In this document: in pieces, positions 10,938-21,336 of the stretch | Layout: the number at the start of each line of letters is the position of its first letter | How positions within the stretch are numbered: the stretch's first letter is position 1 | The notes under the pieces: generated by a model | Databases searched by the model: none | Told to the model about the DNA's origin: nothing | The model's input: the letters and a program-made list of their open reading frames with translations, nothing else | Source of the DNA: Chloroflexota bacterium | GTDB lineage: Bacteria > Chloroflexota > Limnocylindria > P2-11E | Direction of reading: 5' to 3' | Assembly (NCBI GenBank): GCA_021787445.1 | Contig: JAJYLV010000002.1 | Span: 1-64,000, forward strand | Length of the DNA: 64,000 nucleotides | Translations under genes and position numbers: made by a program

Positions 10938-10972
10938 TCAGCAGAACGCTGACCCGCGCCGATCGCGCGAGA

Positions 10973-11419
10973 ATGCGGGTCGTGCCCGGCCGGAAGACGA
11001 CGAGGCGAGTGAAGGACGCGGTGGCGGCCGGAGGCGTCGTGATACGCAAGGGCGAGCGCGGCACCGAGGTCGTGCTCGCCGGACGCGAGGGCATGTGGGT
11101 CCTCCCCAAGGGAACGCCCGACCTCGCGGAGCGCATCGAGGACACCGCGACGCGCGAGGTGCGCGAGGAGACCGGCCTCGACGTGCGCATCGTGCGGCCG
11201 CTGGGCTCCATCGAGTACTGGTTCGCGCTGCCGCGGCAGCGCGTGCACAAGGTCGTGCACTTCTTCCTCATGGAGCCGCTCGGCGGCGACACCTCCCGGC
11301 ACGATCACGAGTACGAGGAGGTCCGCTGGGTGCCCGTCGACGAAGCGCGGCGCCTCCTCTCGTTCGATACCTATCGCGAGATGCTCGAGCGGGCCCTCAT
11401 CGACGAGGAGGCGGCGTGA
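10973..11419 (+). CDS. NUDIX hydrolase
   Basis: Nudix box GTPDLAERIEDTATREVREETGL matches Gx5Ex7REUxEExGU; start set at MRVVPGRKTT because the longer ORF runs into the repeat. Confidence 0.88.
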   Translation: MRVVPGRKTTRRVKDAVAAGGVVIRKGERGTEVVLAGREGMWVLPKGTPDLAERIEDTATREVREETGLDVRIVRPLGSIEYWFALPRQRVHKVVHFFLMEPLGGDTSRHDHEYEEVRWVPVDEARRLLSFDTYREMLERALIDEEAA

Positions 11420-12540
11420 GCGCGGTCGGAACGCTCCGGCGCACGCCGCTCTACGAGGAGCACCTCGCGCTCGGCGCGAAGATGGTCCCCTTCGCGGGGT
11501 GGGAGATGCCCATCCAGTACCCGACCGGGATCGTCGCCGAGCACCGCGCCGTCCGCTCCGCCGCCGGCATCTTCGACCTCTCGCATATGGGCGAGGCGTA
11601 CCTGCGCGGCCCGAAGGCCCTCGCCGCCGTCGACGAGCTCGTCTCGAGCGACATCGCGGGGCTCGCCGTCGGGCAGGCGCGCTACGGGCTCCTGTGCAAC
11701 GAGCGCGGGACGATCGTCGACGACGTGATCGTCTACCGCGTCGCGCCGGAGACCGTCCTGATCTGCGTCAACGCCTCGAACCGCGAGAAGGACGTCGCGC
11801 ACATGCGTGCGCACCTGCCGTCCGACGTCGCCTTCGAGGACGCGTCGCTCGCCACCGCGCTCATCGCGGTGCAGGGCCCCCGCGCCGCGGCCATCCTCGC
11901 GTCCGTCGCGGCGCCGTCGGCCGGAGGATCGATCGCGAGCGTCGCGCCCTTCGCGGTCACCGGCGCGAGCGTCGCGGGCGAGCGCGCGCACGTCGCGCGG
12001 ACCGGATACACGGGCGAGGACGGCTTCGAGATCTTCGTCGCGTGGGACCGCGCCGCGGGACCATGGTCGCGCCTCCTGGACGCGGGCCGCGGCGGCCTCA
12101 CGCCGACGGGCCTCGGCGCGCGGGACACGCTGCGGCTCGAGTCGCGCTACTCGCTCTACGGGAACGAGATCGACGAGACGACGGATCCGATCGAGGCCGG
12201 CCTCGGGTGGACGTGCAAGCTGGACAAGGACTTCATCGGGCGCGACGCGATCGCGGCGGCCAAGGAGCGCGGGCCCTCGCGGCGCATCGTCGGCCTCGTC
12301 GTCGACGGCGGCGTGGCGCGGCACGGCTTCGCCGTCGTGAAGGACGGCCGCGATGTCGGGACGGTGACGAGCGGCACGTTCGGTCCGACCGTCGGCAAGA
12401 ACATCGCGCTCGCCTACGTCCCCGTCGCGCTGGCGAATGTCGGGACCGAGCTCGCCGTCCGTATCCGCGACCGCGAGGTCCCCGCTCGGGTGGTGAAGAC
12501 ACCCTTCTATTCACGGAAGGAGAAGGTGGGAGCAGCGTGA
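11416..12540 (+). CDS. gcvT: Glycine cleavage system T protein
   Basis: [57 protein letters not shown]. Confidence 0.96.
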   Translation: MSAVGTLRRTPLYEEHLALGAKMVPFAGWEMPIQYPTGIVAEHRAVRSAAGIFDLSHMGEAYLRGPKALAAVDELVSSDIAGLAVGQARYGLLCNERGTIVDDVIVYRVAPETVLICVNASNREKDVAHMRAHLPSDVAFEDASLATALIAVQGPRAAAILASVAAPSAGGSIASVAPFAVTGASVAGERAHVARTGYTGEDGFEIFVAWDRAAGPWSRLLDAGRGGLTPTGLGARDTLRLESRYSLYGNEIDETTDPIEAGLGWTCKLDKDFIGRDAIAAAKERGPSRRIVGLVVDGGVARHGFAVVKDGRDVGTVTSGTFGPTVGKNIALAYVPVALANVGTELAVRIRDREVPARVVKTPFYSRKEKVGAA

Positions 12541-12935
12541 GCGTTCCAGATGACCTTCGGTATTCGAAGGAGCACGAGTGGGTCCGCGTCAACGGCGACG
12601 TCGCGACCGTCGGGATCACGCACTTCGCGCAGGAGCAGCTGGGCGACGTCGTCTTCGTCGAGCTCCCCGACCAGGGCGCGAGCGTGCGCCAGTTCTCGAG
12701 CCTCGGCGTCGTGGAGTCCGTGAAGGCTGCGTCCGACGTCTACGCGCCCGTGTCGGGCGAGATCGTCGAGCGGAACGCGCAGGTGGTCGAGAAGCCCGAG
12801 CTCGTGAACCAGGAGCCGTACGGGAACGGCTGGCTCGTGAAGGTCCGCCTCACCGACACGGCCGAGGTGGGGACGCTCCTGTCGCCCGCCGACTATCGCG
12901 CGCACATCGGCGAGACCGCGCCTTCGGGCGCCTGA
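12537..12935 (+). CDS. gcvH: Glycine cleavage system H protein
   Basis: YSKEHEWVRVNGDVATVGIT; lipoyl-lysine segment SLGVVESVKAASDVYAPVSGEI. Confidence 0.96.
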   Translation: MSVPDDLRYSKEHEWVRVNGDVATVGITHFAQEQLGDVVFVELPDQGASVRQFSSLGVVESVKAASDVYAPVSGEIVERNAQVVEKPELVNQEPYGNGWLVKVRLTDTAEVGTLLSPADYRAHIGETAPSGA

Positions 12936-12937
12936 GC

Positions 12938-14290
12938 GTGAACCGCAACCCCTACTCCCCGCACACCGAGGCCGACCGCCGCGAGATGCTCGCGGCGATC
13001 GGGGTCTCGAGCGTCGACGACCTGCTCGGCGCGATCCCCGCCGACGCGCGGCGTCCCGCGCTCGGCCTGCCCGCGGGGATGTCGGAGGCGGAGGTGCAGT
13101 CGCACCTCGCGTCGCTCGCGGCACGCGACAGGCCCGCGGGCGCGGGCCCCTTCTTCCTCGGCGGGCCCGTGCAGCGGCGCTACATCCCGGCCGCCGTGCC
13201 GGCGCTCGCGTACCGCGGCGAGTTCCTCACGGCGTACACGCCGTACCAGCCGGAGATCAGCCAAGGCACGCTCCAGTCGGTCTTCGAGTACCAGTCGCTC
13301 ATGAGCGAGCTCCTCGCGATGGACGTCGTCAACTCGTCGATGTACGAAGGCGCGTCCGCCGTCGCGGAAGCGGCGCTCATGGCCGTCCGCCTCACCGGAC
13401 GCAAGCGGGTCGTCGTCGCGACCGAGGTCTATTACCAGTACCGCGAGACGCTGCGCACCTACGCACGAGGACCCGAGCTCGAGATCGTCGAGGTGGCCAC
13501 ACGCGACCTCGCGCCGAGCGCCGCGGGCGCGGCGTGCCTCATCGTGCAGCATCCCGACGCGCTGGGCACGCTCGTCGACGTCCGTCCCGTCGCTGACGCG
13601 GCGCATGCCGCGGGCGCGCTGTGCGTGCAGGTGACCGAGCCGCACGCGTGCGCTCTCCTCGAGCCGCCCGGGAAGCTCGGCGCGGACATCGTCGTCGGCG
13701 AGGGCCAGCCTCTCGGCATCCCCATGTCGTTCGGCGGCCCCTATCTCGGGATCATCGCCTGTCGTGACGCGCTCGTGCGGCAGCTCCCCGGTCGCATCGT
13801 CGGGGAGACGCGCGACGCCAACGGGACGAGGGGCTTCGTGAATACGCTCCAGACGCGCGAGCAGCACATCCGCCGCGAGAAGGCGACGAGCAACATCTGC
13901 ACGAACGAAGCGATCGCGGCGATCGTCGCGTCCGTGTACCTCGCGCTCATGGGGCCACGGGGGCTCCGCGCCGCGGCGGGTCTCGGCGTCGAGCGCGCGC
14001 ACCGTCTCGCCGAGCGGCTCTCGGCGCTCGAAGGCTGCCGGATCGGCGACGAGGGGCCATTCTTCGACCGCTTCCTCCTCGCGACCCCGCTCGACGAACG
14101 GACGCTGCACGACGCGCTGGAGCTCGACGGGATCGAGGCCGGAGGCGTCGCGGGTGCCGACGGCTACCCGGGCCGGAGCGGGCTCGTCGTGCAGTGCACC
14201 GAGATGACCACCGAGGCCGAGATGGATGCGCTCGTGCGCGGCGTGACGCGCATCGTCACCGGATCGGGCGAGAAGGCCGCTGCGGGGTGA
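12938..14290 (+). CDS. gcvPA: Glycine dehydrogenase (decarboxylating) subunit 1
   Basis: YTPYQPEISQGTLQSVFEYQSLMSELLAMDVVNSSMYEGASAVAEAALMA. Confidence 0.95.
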   Translation: MNRNPYSPHTEADRREMLAAIGVSSVDDLLGAIPADARRPALGLPAGMSEAEVQSHLASLAARDRPAGAGPFFLGGPVQRRYIPAAVPALAYRGEFLTAYTPYQPEISQGTLQSVFEYQSLMSELLAMDVVNSSMYEGASAVAEAALMAVRLTGRKRVVVATEVYYQYRETLRTYARGPELEIVEVATRDLAPSAAGAACLIVQHPDALGTLVDVRPVADAAHAAGALCVQVTEPHACALLEPPGKLGADIVVGEGQPLGIPMSFGGPYLGIIACRDALVRQLPGRIVGETRDANGTRGFVNTLQTREQHIRREKATSNICTNEAIAAIVASVYLALMGPRGLRAAAGLGVERAHRLAERLSALEGCRIGDEGPFFDRFLLATPLDERTLHDALELDGIEAGGVAGADGYPGRSGLVVQCTEMTTEAEMDALVRGVTRIVTGSGEKAAAG

Positions 14291-15783
14291 GGCTGCCCGC
14301 GTCCGGCGCCACGACCGCCGCCCCCGTGCTCGAGCCGCTCCTCTTCGAGCTCGAGCGTGAGGGCCGCGCCGGCCGCCACGTCCGCGGCGGGGAGAACGCG
14401 GATGCGCTGATCCCCGCGGGGTTCCGGCGCGGCGAGCCTCTGCGGCTGCCGCAGGTGACGGAGTCGCAGGTCGTGCGGCACTACATGCACCTCTCCGAGG
14501 TCAACTACTCGGTGGACACCGGCATGTACCCGCTCGGATCGTGCACGATGAAGTACAACCCGAAGGTGAACGACCGGGTCGCCGCGCTGCCCGGCCTCGC
14601 CGACCTCCACCCGCGGCAGGACGACGCGAGCGTCCAGGGCGCGCTCGCCCTCCTGTGGGAGCTCGAGCGGATGCTCGTCAAGATCACCGGGATGGACGCC
14701 GCGACGCTCCAGCCGGCCGCGGGGGCGCACGCCGAGTTCACGGCGATGCTCGTCTTCAAGGCCTACCACGCGTGGCGTGGCGAAGGCGCGACGCGCCGCC
14801 GCATGATCGTCCCCGACTCGGCGCACGGCACCAACCCCGCCTCCGCCGCGATGTGCGGGTTCGAGGTCACCACCGTCAAGAGCGACGCGCGCGGCAACAT
14901 CGACCTCGACGCCCTCACGGCCGCGCTCGGACCCGACGTCGTCGGGCTCATGCTCACGAATCCGAACACGCTCGGCCTCTTCGAGGAGCGCGTGCGGGCC
15001 GTGTGCGATGCCGTCCACGCCGCCGGCGGCCTCGTGTACGGCGACGGCGCGAACATGAACGCGCTCCTCGGCCTGACGCGACCAGGCGATCTCGGGCTCG
15101 ACTGCATCCACATCAACGTCCACAAGACGTTCTCGACGCCTCACGGCGGCGGTGGCCCGGGTGCGGGACCGCTCTGCGTCAAGGAGCGCCTGCGCCCCTT
15201 CCTGCCGGGGCCGGGTGTCGTCCGCGAGGCCGACGGAACGTTCCGCCGCTCCTCCGACGACCGTCCGCGGAGCATCGGGCGCGTTCGCAGCTTCTTCGGG
15301 AGCTTCGGAGTGCTCGTGCGCGCCTACGCGTACATGCGGACGCTCGGCGAGGAGGGCATGGTCGAGACGTCGGAGGACGCCATCCTCGCCGCGAACTACC
15401 TCGCGGCGCGCCTCAAGGGGCGGTACGCGCTCGCGTACGACCGGCCGTGCATGCACGAATTCGTCCTCAGCGCCGCCGCGCAGAAGAAGAAGGGCGCGGC
15501 GGCGCTCGACATCGCGAAGGCGCTCATCGACGAGGGCTTCCACCCGTCGAGCGTGTACTTCCCGCTCATCGTCCCGGAGGCGATGATGATCGAGCCGACG
15601 GAGACGGAGCCGAAGGAGACGCTCGACGCCTTCGCCGACGCGCTCCTACGGATCGCCGACCGCGTCGAGTCCGATCCCGCCCCGCTGCACGACGCTCCGC
15701 TGACCGCTCCGCTGCGACGGCTGGACGAGGTGACCGCCGCGCGCCATCCCGTTCTCCGATGGAAGCCGCCGAGCCGGCCGTAA
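14287..15783 (+). CDS. gcvPB: Glycine dehydrogenase (decarboxylating) subunit 2
   Basis: LSEVNYSVDTGMYPLGSCTMKYNPKVN; NVHKTFSTPHGGGGPGAGP. Confidence 0.96.
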   Translation: MRLPASGATTAAPVLEPLLFELEREGRAGRHVRGGENADALIPAGFRRGEPLRLPQVTESQVVRHYMHLSEVNYSVDTGMYPLGSCTMKYNPKVNDRVAALPGLADLHPRQDDASVQGALALLWELERMLVKITGMDAATLQPAAGAHAEFTAMLVFKAYHAWRGEGATRRRMIVPDSAHGTNPASAAMCGFEVTTVKSDARGNIDLDALTAALGPDVVGLMLTNPNTLGLFEERVRAVCDAVHAAGGLVYGDGANMNALLGLTRPGDLGLDCIHINVHKTFSTPHGGGGPGAGPLCVKERLRPFLPGPGVVREADGTFRRSSDDRPRSIGRVRSFFGSFGVLVRAYAYMRTLGEEGMVETSEDAILAANYLAARLKGRYALAYDRPCMHEFVLSAAAQKKKGAAALDIAKALIDEGFHPSSVYFPLIVPEAMMIEPTETEPKETLDAFADALLRIADRVESDPAPLHDAPLTAPLRRLDEVTAARHPVLRWKPPSRP

Positions 15784-16586
15784 CGCGCGTGCGTGTGGCG
15801 ATGGTGGTGCCGCCCCAGGCCGTTGTCTTCGAACCCGCCGCCGACCTGCGCGCGTCAGCGAGCGACGATGCCGAGCTGGTCGACCAGGTCCATTACAGAG
15901 AGCACCTGCGCGTGCTCGCGTCGCGAGACGGATGGCATCACGTGCAGGCCGAGGATCATTACTTCGGCTGGGTCCGGCAGGACGCCATCGGGCTCGTGGA
16001 GGCGAGCGTCCACGGTCCGATCGTCGACGTCCCCCTCGCCGCGATCCGCCGGCGCCCCGATCGGTCATCCGAGGTCGTCGGCCATCTGCCGGCCGGCACG
16101 CCGCTCACGCAGCAGTCGTCGGAGCAGGTGGGCTGGGCGTGGGTCGACATCCGTCGACGGGGTGACATCGCCGCGCTGACGGGATACGTGTCGCTCGACG
16201 ATTCCATCGACCTCGGCACGCTCCCGTACCGGCCGCCGACGCCGGACGACCTCATCGCCACCGCGGAGGCGTTCGTGGGCGTTCCGTACCTATGGGGAGG
16301 GACCACCGGCCTCGGTCTCGACTGCAGTGGCTACGTGCAGCAGGTGTACGGTCTGAACGGTCTCCGTCTGGACCGGGATGCGGACCAGCAGGCCTTGGAG
16401 GGTCGAGCGGTGGATCGGGCCGCGCGCGGCGACCTGGTGTTCTTCGGCCGCGAGCGCGTGACGCACGTCGGCCTCGCTCGTGACGCGCGCACGATGCTCA
16501 ACGCGCGCGGAGGACGGCAGGTGGAGGTCGACGACATCGACAGCATCGGCGTCGGCGTGCTCGCGGTCCGGCGGTACTTGCCGTGA
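15759..16586 (+). CDS. NlpC/P60 cysteine peptidase with N-terminal SH3b-like domains
   Basis: VGVPYLWGGTTGLGLDCSGYVQQVY; GDLVFFGRERVTHVGLA; SH3b-like RHVQAEDHYFGWV; start could be 15789 or 15801. Confidence 0.87.
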   Translation: MEAAEPAVTRVRVAMVVPPQAVVFEPAADLRASASDDAELVDQVHYREHLRVLASRDGWHHVQAEDHYFGWVRQDAIGLVEASVHGPIVDVPLAAIRRRPDRSSEVVGHLPAGTPLTQQSSEQVGWAWVDIRRRGDIAALTGYVSLDDSIDLGTLPYRPPTPDDLIATAEAFVGVPYLWGGTTGLGLDCSGYVQQVYGLNGLRLDRDADQQALEGRAVDRAARGDLVFFGRERVTHVGLARDARTMLNARGGRQVEVDDIDSIGVGVLAVRRYLP

Positions 16587-17227
16587 AGCGCACCCTTCGT
16601 CGCGCGGCGTCGCTTCGTCCGGCGCCGCACGACGACGGCGATCGACGCACCGACCGCGAGCTCGTGTACGCCGCGCGCGTCGGGGAGGAAGCCGCCTTCG
16701 ACCTCCTCTTCTATCGCTACCGCGACGGCGTCTATCGCCTCTCGCTCGCCATCACGAAGGATCCTCAAGCCGCGGAGGAGGTCGTCGTCGACACGTTCGC
16801 GCGCGCGTATCACGCGCTCGCGCGCCTCGAGCCGGACGACACGCTGCGCCCGTGGCTCTACCGAGTGGCGATCAACGAGTCGTACGATCACCGGCCGCGC
16901 GGCGTCGCCCAGACGCCGCTCGACCTTGCCGAAGAGCTCGCGATGCCCGACGACGGATCTCCCGCGCGGATGGCCGAGCGCGCGGAGGAGCGCCGTGTCG
17001 TGCTCGCCGCGGTCGGGGCGCTGGATGAGAAGCACCGCGCCGTCGTCGCCCTGCACTACCTCGGCGACCTGCCGCTGGCGGAGATCGCGCTCATCGTCGG
17101 GGCGCCCGTCGGGACGGTGAAATCGCGCCTGCACTACGCCCTGCGGACGTTGCGTGTGCATCTTGCGCAACATCCGGGCCTCGCGCTCGAACCGGATCGG
17201 CCCTCGGCGGATATGGGAGAGAAGTGA
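16583..17227 (+). CDS. RNA polymerase ECF-type sigma factor
   Basis: FDLLFYRYRDGVYRLSLAITKDPQAAEEVVVDTF (region 2); HYLGDLPLAEIALIVGAPVGTVKSRLHYALRTLR (region 4). Confidence 0.9.
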   Translation: MKRTLRRAASLRPAPHDDGDRRTDRELVYAARVGEEAAFDLLFYRYRDGVYRLSLAITKDPQAAEEVVVDTFARAYHALARLEPDDTLRPWLYRVAINESYDHRPRGVAQTPLDLAEELAMPDDGSPARMAERAEERRVVLAAVGALDEKHRAVVALHYLGDLPLAEIALIVGAPVGTVKSRLHYALRTLRVHLAQHPGLALEPDRPSADMGEK

Positions 17228-17706
17228 GGCAGGACACGCAGCGCCTCGCCGAGGACCTCGCGGTCGAGGCCGCGCTCCGCGACGCGTTCGCGCCCCTGCG
17301 GGCGCGACGCGCTCCGGTCGGACCGCTCCGCGTGCGTGCCGCCGTCCGCTGGGGACGGGGGTCCGGCGCCTCCCCGCTCCCCTGGACCGCGGCGATCGCG
17401 CGCCTGTCGGAGCTCTCGGTCGCGGTCGGGATGAGCGTGATGGTGTTCATCGCAGCCTTCGGGACGCCGGCGACGCCCGCCGCCACGCAGACCGTGGACG
17501 AGGCTTCGGATCCCGCGATCCATCCCGTGCCGCACGTCTCGGCCCCGGTCGACGACTCGTACTACATCCGGTGGCTCCGTCTCGACCGGTACGTCCCGAT
17601 GCAGGACTGGCTCGACCCCTCCGTGGTCCGCATCTCGCCGCTGCCGCCGCTCCGGCGCGTCGAGCCGCCTCCGCCCGCCCCGATCGAGCCGGACCGCCCG
17701 TACTGA
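17224..17706 (+). CDS. Putative anti-sigma-like membrane protein
   Basis: GTGA overlap with the sigma factor; single hydrophobic segment SVAVGMSVMVFIAAFG and Pro-rich C-terminus. Confidence 0.5.
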   Translation: MRQDTQRLAEDLAVEAALRDAFAPLRARRAPVGPLRVRAAVRWGRGSGASPLPWTAAIARLSELSVAVGMSVMVFIAAFGTPATPAATQTVDEASDPAIHPVPHVSAPVDDSYYIRWLRLDRYVPMQDWLDPSVVRISPLPPLRRVEPPPPAPIEPDRPY

Positions 17707-17725
17707 TCGGAACGCGGCGCGGCGC

Positions 17726-19288
17726 GTGAGCGCGCGCCTCGTCGCGGTCCTCGCCGGCGTCATCGTCCTCCTCTCGGCGTGCGCACCGGCGCCGACGGCT
17801 CCCGCGACGCGTGGACCGCTCGTCATCGGGATCGTGGGCGACCCGGCGTCCCTCCTCGAGGACGACGGCGTCGGATCGGTCATCGCCGCGCTGGTCACCG
17901 AGCCGATCGTACGGCTGACGGCGACGGACGAGCTCGAGCCGCGGCTCGTCGTGTCCATCCCGAGCTTCGCGAACGGCGACCTGCGCATCGTGCAGGACGC
18001 GAGCGCGCCGACGGGACGGCTCGTCGCGACCTTCCACCTCCGGGAGGGGCTCCGCTGGCAGGACGGCGCGCCGATCACTGCCGACGACGTGCGCTTCGCG
18101 TTCGACCAGGACCGTGTCGCGGCCGTCGGGACGCAGACGCGAACGCGCGCCGATCGGATCGAGCGGATCGATGTCGTCGACCCTCACACGTTCCGCGTCG
18201 CGTACCGCGCGGGGGAGCGCTGGGACCAGTGGGCGCTCGGGCCCCGCATCCTCCCGCGTCATCTGCTGGAAGGCGCGAACGCGCAAGCGCTCGCGCGGTA
18301 CGCGAGCATGCCCGTCGGCGCGGGCCCCTACCGCATCGTCTCGCGGGCGCCCGGGCGCATCGACCTCGAGGCGTTCCCCGGCTACGTCGGAGGCCGTCCG
18401 TCGATCGAGAGGATCGTCGTACGGTCGTTCACGGACCGCTCGTCGCTCCTCATCGCGCTGCGGTCCGGCGAGGTCGACGTCGCGCCATATCCCGACTTCG
18501 ACGCGGACCTCTACGCGACGCTCGATCGCAGCCTCGACGCCAAGACGCAGCAGGTCCTCTACACCCCCGCGGAGATGGTCGCGATGCTGCGCTTCGGCGG
18601 TCGGCTCGATGAGCCCGCCATCCGGCGCGCGATCTCGCTCGCCGTCGACCGCGAGCGGATCGCGCGGACGGTCTTCGGCGGGCGCGCCCGCATCCCCGAC
18701 AGCTACCTCGTCGCGCCGCTGTGGGCGGCGACCGACGTCCCCGCGCAGCCGCGGGTCGACGTCGCCGCGGCGCGCGAGCTGCTCCTCGGCGCCGGGTTCC
18801 ATGCCGGCAACTTCGGGATCATGGAGCGCGGCGCCGAGCGTCTCGTCGTGTCCCTCCTCGTGCCGCCCTCGCCGGCGCTCGAGGACGCCGCGCGCGGCGT
18901 CGCGTCCGACCTCGCGGCGATCGGGATCGCGGCCGACGTCACGCAGCTCGCCGAGACGGAGGTCGAGCGCCGCGTCACGCAGCGCGACTTCGATCTCGCG
19001 CTCGTCCTCGAGCCGGCTGACGACCCGCTCGTCGCGACGGCCCGATACCGCGGGCTCGTCTCGCCGTGGTTCGACGTTCTCGCGCAGGCGGCACGCGAGG
19101 CGAGCGATCGCCAAGAGAAGAAGGTCCTCTATCTAGAGTGCCAACGGCTGTGGTCCGAGGCCGCAGTGGCCCTGCCTCTCTATCAAGCACTGAAGGTCGA
19201 TGTCGTACCCGCGCGGCTGCAAGACGTTCATGCCGCGTCGCACGGAGCTCCGATCACCTGGAATGCGGGAGAGTGGCGCCTCCCCTGA
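17726..19288 (+). CDS. ABC transporter substrate-binding lipoprotein, family 5
   Basis: Lipobox LLSAC; FHLREGLRWQDGAPITADDVRFAFDQ; AIRRAISLAVDRERIARTVF. Confidence 0.85.
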   Translation: MSARLVAVLAGVIVLLSACAPAPTAPATRGPLVIGIVGDPASLLEDDGVGSVIAALVTEPIVRLTATDELEPRLVVSIPSFANGDLRIVQDASAPTGRLVATFHLREGLRWQDGAPITADDVRFAFDQDRVAAVGTQTRTRADRIERIDVVDPHTFRVAYRAGERWDQWALGPRILPRHLLEGANAQALARYASMPVGAGPYRIVSRAPGRIDLEAFPGYVGGRPSIERIVVRSFTDRSSLLIALRSGEVDVAPYPDFDADLYATLDRSLDAKTQQVLYTPAEMVAMLRFGGRLDEPAIRRAISLAVDRERIARTVFGGRARIPDSYLVAPLWAATDVPAQPRVDVAAARELLLGAGFHAGNFGIMERGAERLVVSLLVPPSPALEDAARGVASDLAAIGIAADVTQLAETEVERRVTQRDFDLALVLEPADDPLVATARYRGLVSPWFDVLAQAAREASDRQEKKVLYLECQRLWSEAAVALPLYQALKVDVVPARLQDVHAASHGAPITWNAGEWRLP

Positions 19289-19510
19289 TGAACTTCGCGC
19301 GACGAGGTCCGGTAGTGGTCGAAAACCGCCCCTCGCATCGGTACCTCGCTCACACGGGAGCCGCGAACGCTCTGCGTAGAATGCGGCTCGTCCGTTCGTG
19401 GCTCTGGAGAGAGGAAAGGGAAGGTGACCTCGTCTTCGCGACGGTGCCGACGGACACCCCCACTGCTCAAGGCGGCGCTTCGGCGCCGAGAAGTCACAAG
19501 GAGGGAGCGC

Positions 19511-21211
19511 ATGACCCCACGCGTGAAGGCCCCGTGGTCGCTCGCGGTCGCGTTCATGGCGATCGCCCTCGTGGTCACGGCGTGCCAGGCCCAGCCCGCG
19601 GGAACGACCGCGTCGCAGACGCCCGCCGGCGATCAGGCGGACCCGAACGGCGAGCTCGTCACCAATATGGGCGCCGAGCCGGACACCATCGACCCGCAGA
19701 AGGAGTCGTTCGTCCAGGAGATCGGAGTCACCATGAAGGTCTTCGAGGCCCTCATGACCCCGAGCCTCAAGGACGGCAAGCCGATCCCGGCGGCCGCGAA
19801 GGACCAGCCCAAGGTCAGCCCGGACGGAACGCAGTACACGTACACGCTCCGCGACAACCTGAAGTTCAGCGACGGCTCGCCCGTCACCCCGGCCGACTTC
19901 AAGTACGGCTGGGAGCGCCTCTGCGACCCGGCGACCGCCGGTGACTACGCCTTCACCGGCTACATCGTCAAGGGCTGCGAGAAGTGGAACGAGATGGACC
20001 CGAAGAAGGCCAGCAAGGCGGACCTCGACGCCGCTCGGACGGCCTTCCTCGACAACATCGTCACCACGAACAACACGATCACGTTCAACCTCACCGAGCC
20101 CGCCCCGTACTTCAACTCGATCGCCGCGATCTGGGTCGGCGTGCCGGTCAAGAAGGCCGACGTCGAGAAGGGCGGCGACAAGTGGACGGAGCCCGCGACG
20201 TTCATCGGCAACGGCCCGTTCAAGCTGACCGAATGGAAGCACAACGAGAAGATGGTCTTCGAGCGCAATGACAGCTTCGTCGGCCACGACGGCCAGAAGG
20301 CCAAGCTCAAGAAGTGGACGCAGGTCATGATCAACGAGGGCGCCGTCGCCTTCGCTGCGTACCGCAACAACGAGCTCGACATCTACCCCGTCGCTGCCGA
20401 GGACCTCCGGGCGGTCAACGGCGACGCGACCCTCAGCAAGCAGGTCGTCGACGGCCCCGGCTCGTGCACCTTCTACATCGGCTTCAACAACAAGAAGGCG
20501 CCCTTCACCGACAAGAACGTGCGCATCGCGTTCGCCAAGTCCTTCGACCGCGACCAGTGGGTGAAGGACATCCTCGGCGGCATCGGCAAGCCGGCGACCT
20601 CGTTCATCCCGCCGGGGATCCCGGGCTACGACGCCGGGGACACGTTCCAGAAGTTCGACCCGGCCGCCGCCAAGGCGGCGCTGGCGAAGGCGAGCCCCGA
20701 GGCGACCGCGGCCATCGCGAACCTCAAGGTCACGTACTCGTCCTCGGCGCGCAACAAGACCCGCCTCGAGTGGTTCCAGCAGCAGTGGAAGAACAACCTG
20801 GGCGTCAACGTCGCGCTCGACCCCGTCGACGCGACGACGTACACGCAGCTCGTGAAGAAGCCCGAGACGCTGCCGACGATGTTCCTTCTCGGCTGGTGCT
20901 CGGACTACTACGACCAGCAGGACTGGCTGACGACGGTGTTCTCGTCGAAGGCCAGCTCGGCGCGCGTCGGCTACGACAGCAAGCAGTTCGACGACCTGGT
21001 CTTCGCTGGCGACAAGGAGCTCAACGTGGAGAAGCGTGACCAGGACTACAAGCAGGCGTCGGAGCTCCTCTCGCAGGATGCCCCCGCGGCCTTCATCTAC
21101 TACGACGCGACGAAGCTCCTCGAGAAGCCGTGGGTGAAGAACTACTCGATCACCTCGCTCGGCTTCGAAGAGGCGCACTTCACCGACGTCTACGTCACCA
21201 AGAAGCCGTAA
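19511..21211 (+). CDS. Peptide ABC transporter substrate-binding lipoprotein, family 5
   Basis: SD aggagg upstream; lipobox VVTAC; YTYTLRDNLKFSDGSPVTPADFKYGWERL; NVRIAFAKSFDRDQWV. Confidence 0.9.
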   Translation: MTPRVKAPWSLAVAFMAIALVVTACQAQPAGTTASQTPAGDQADPNGELVTNMGAEPDTIDPQKESFVQEIGVTMKVFEALMTPSLKDGKPIPAAAKDQPKVSPDGTQYTYTLRDNLKFSDGSPVTPADFKYGWERLCDPATAGDYAFTGYIVKGCEKWNEMDPKKASKADLDAARTAFLDNIVTTNNTITFNLTEPAPYFNSIAAIWVGVPVKKADVEKGGDKWTEPATFIGNGPFKLTEWKHNEKMVFERNDSFVGHDGQKAKLKKWTQVMINEGAVAFAAYRNNELDIYPVAAEDLRAVNGDATLSKQVVDGPGSCTFYIGFNNKKAPFTDKNVRIAFAKSFDRDQWVKDILGGIGKPATSFIPPGIPGYDAGDTFQKFDPAAAKAALAKASPEATAAIANLKVTYSSSARNKTRLEWFQQQWKNNLGVNVALDPVDATTYTQLVKKPETLPTMFLLGWCSDYYDQQDWLTTVFSSKASSARVGYDSKQFDDLVFAGDKELNVEKRDQDYKQASELLSQDAPAAFIYYDATKLLEKPWVKNYSITSLGFEEAHFTDVYVTKKP

Positions 21212-21244
21212 CGCGGCGCGATCGAAGCGAAGCTGGACGTGATG

Positions 21245-21277
21245 AAAGAGGGGCCGGCCGCCGGCCGGCCCCTCTTT
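21245..21277 (+). terminator. Intrinsic terminator-like hairpin
   Basis: aaagaggggccggcc-gcc-ggccggcccctcttt, perfect 15-bp stem ending in TTT. Confidence 0.85.
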
Positions 21278-21336
21278 CCACCCCCGGATGGCACACCCGT
21301 GATCAAGATGTCGCGTACTAGACTCGGATCGGTCAC

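Noticed and set aside
11416-15783. Possible glycine riboswitch upstream of gcvT
   Set aside because: No room: gcvT overlaps the NUDIX gene and no glycine-aptamer-like segment was recognised.
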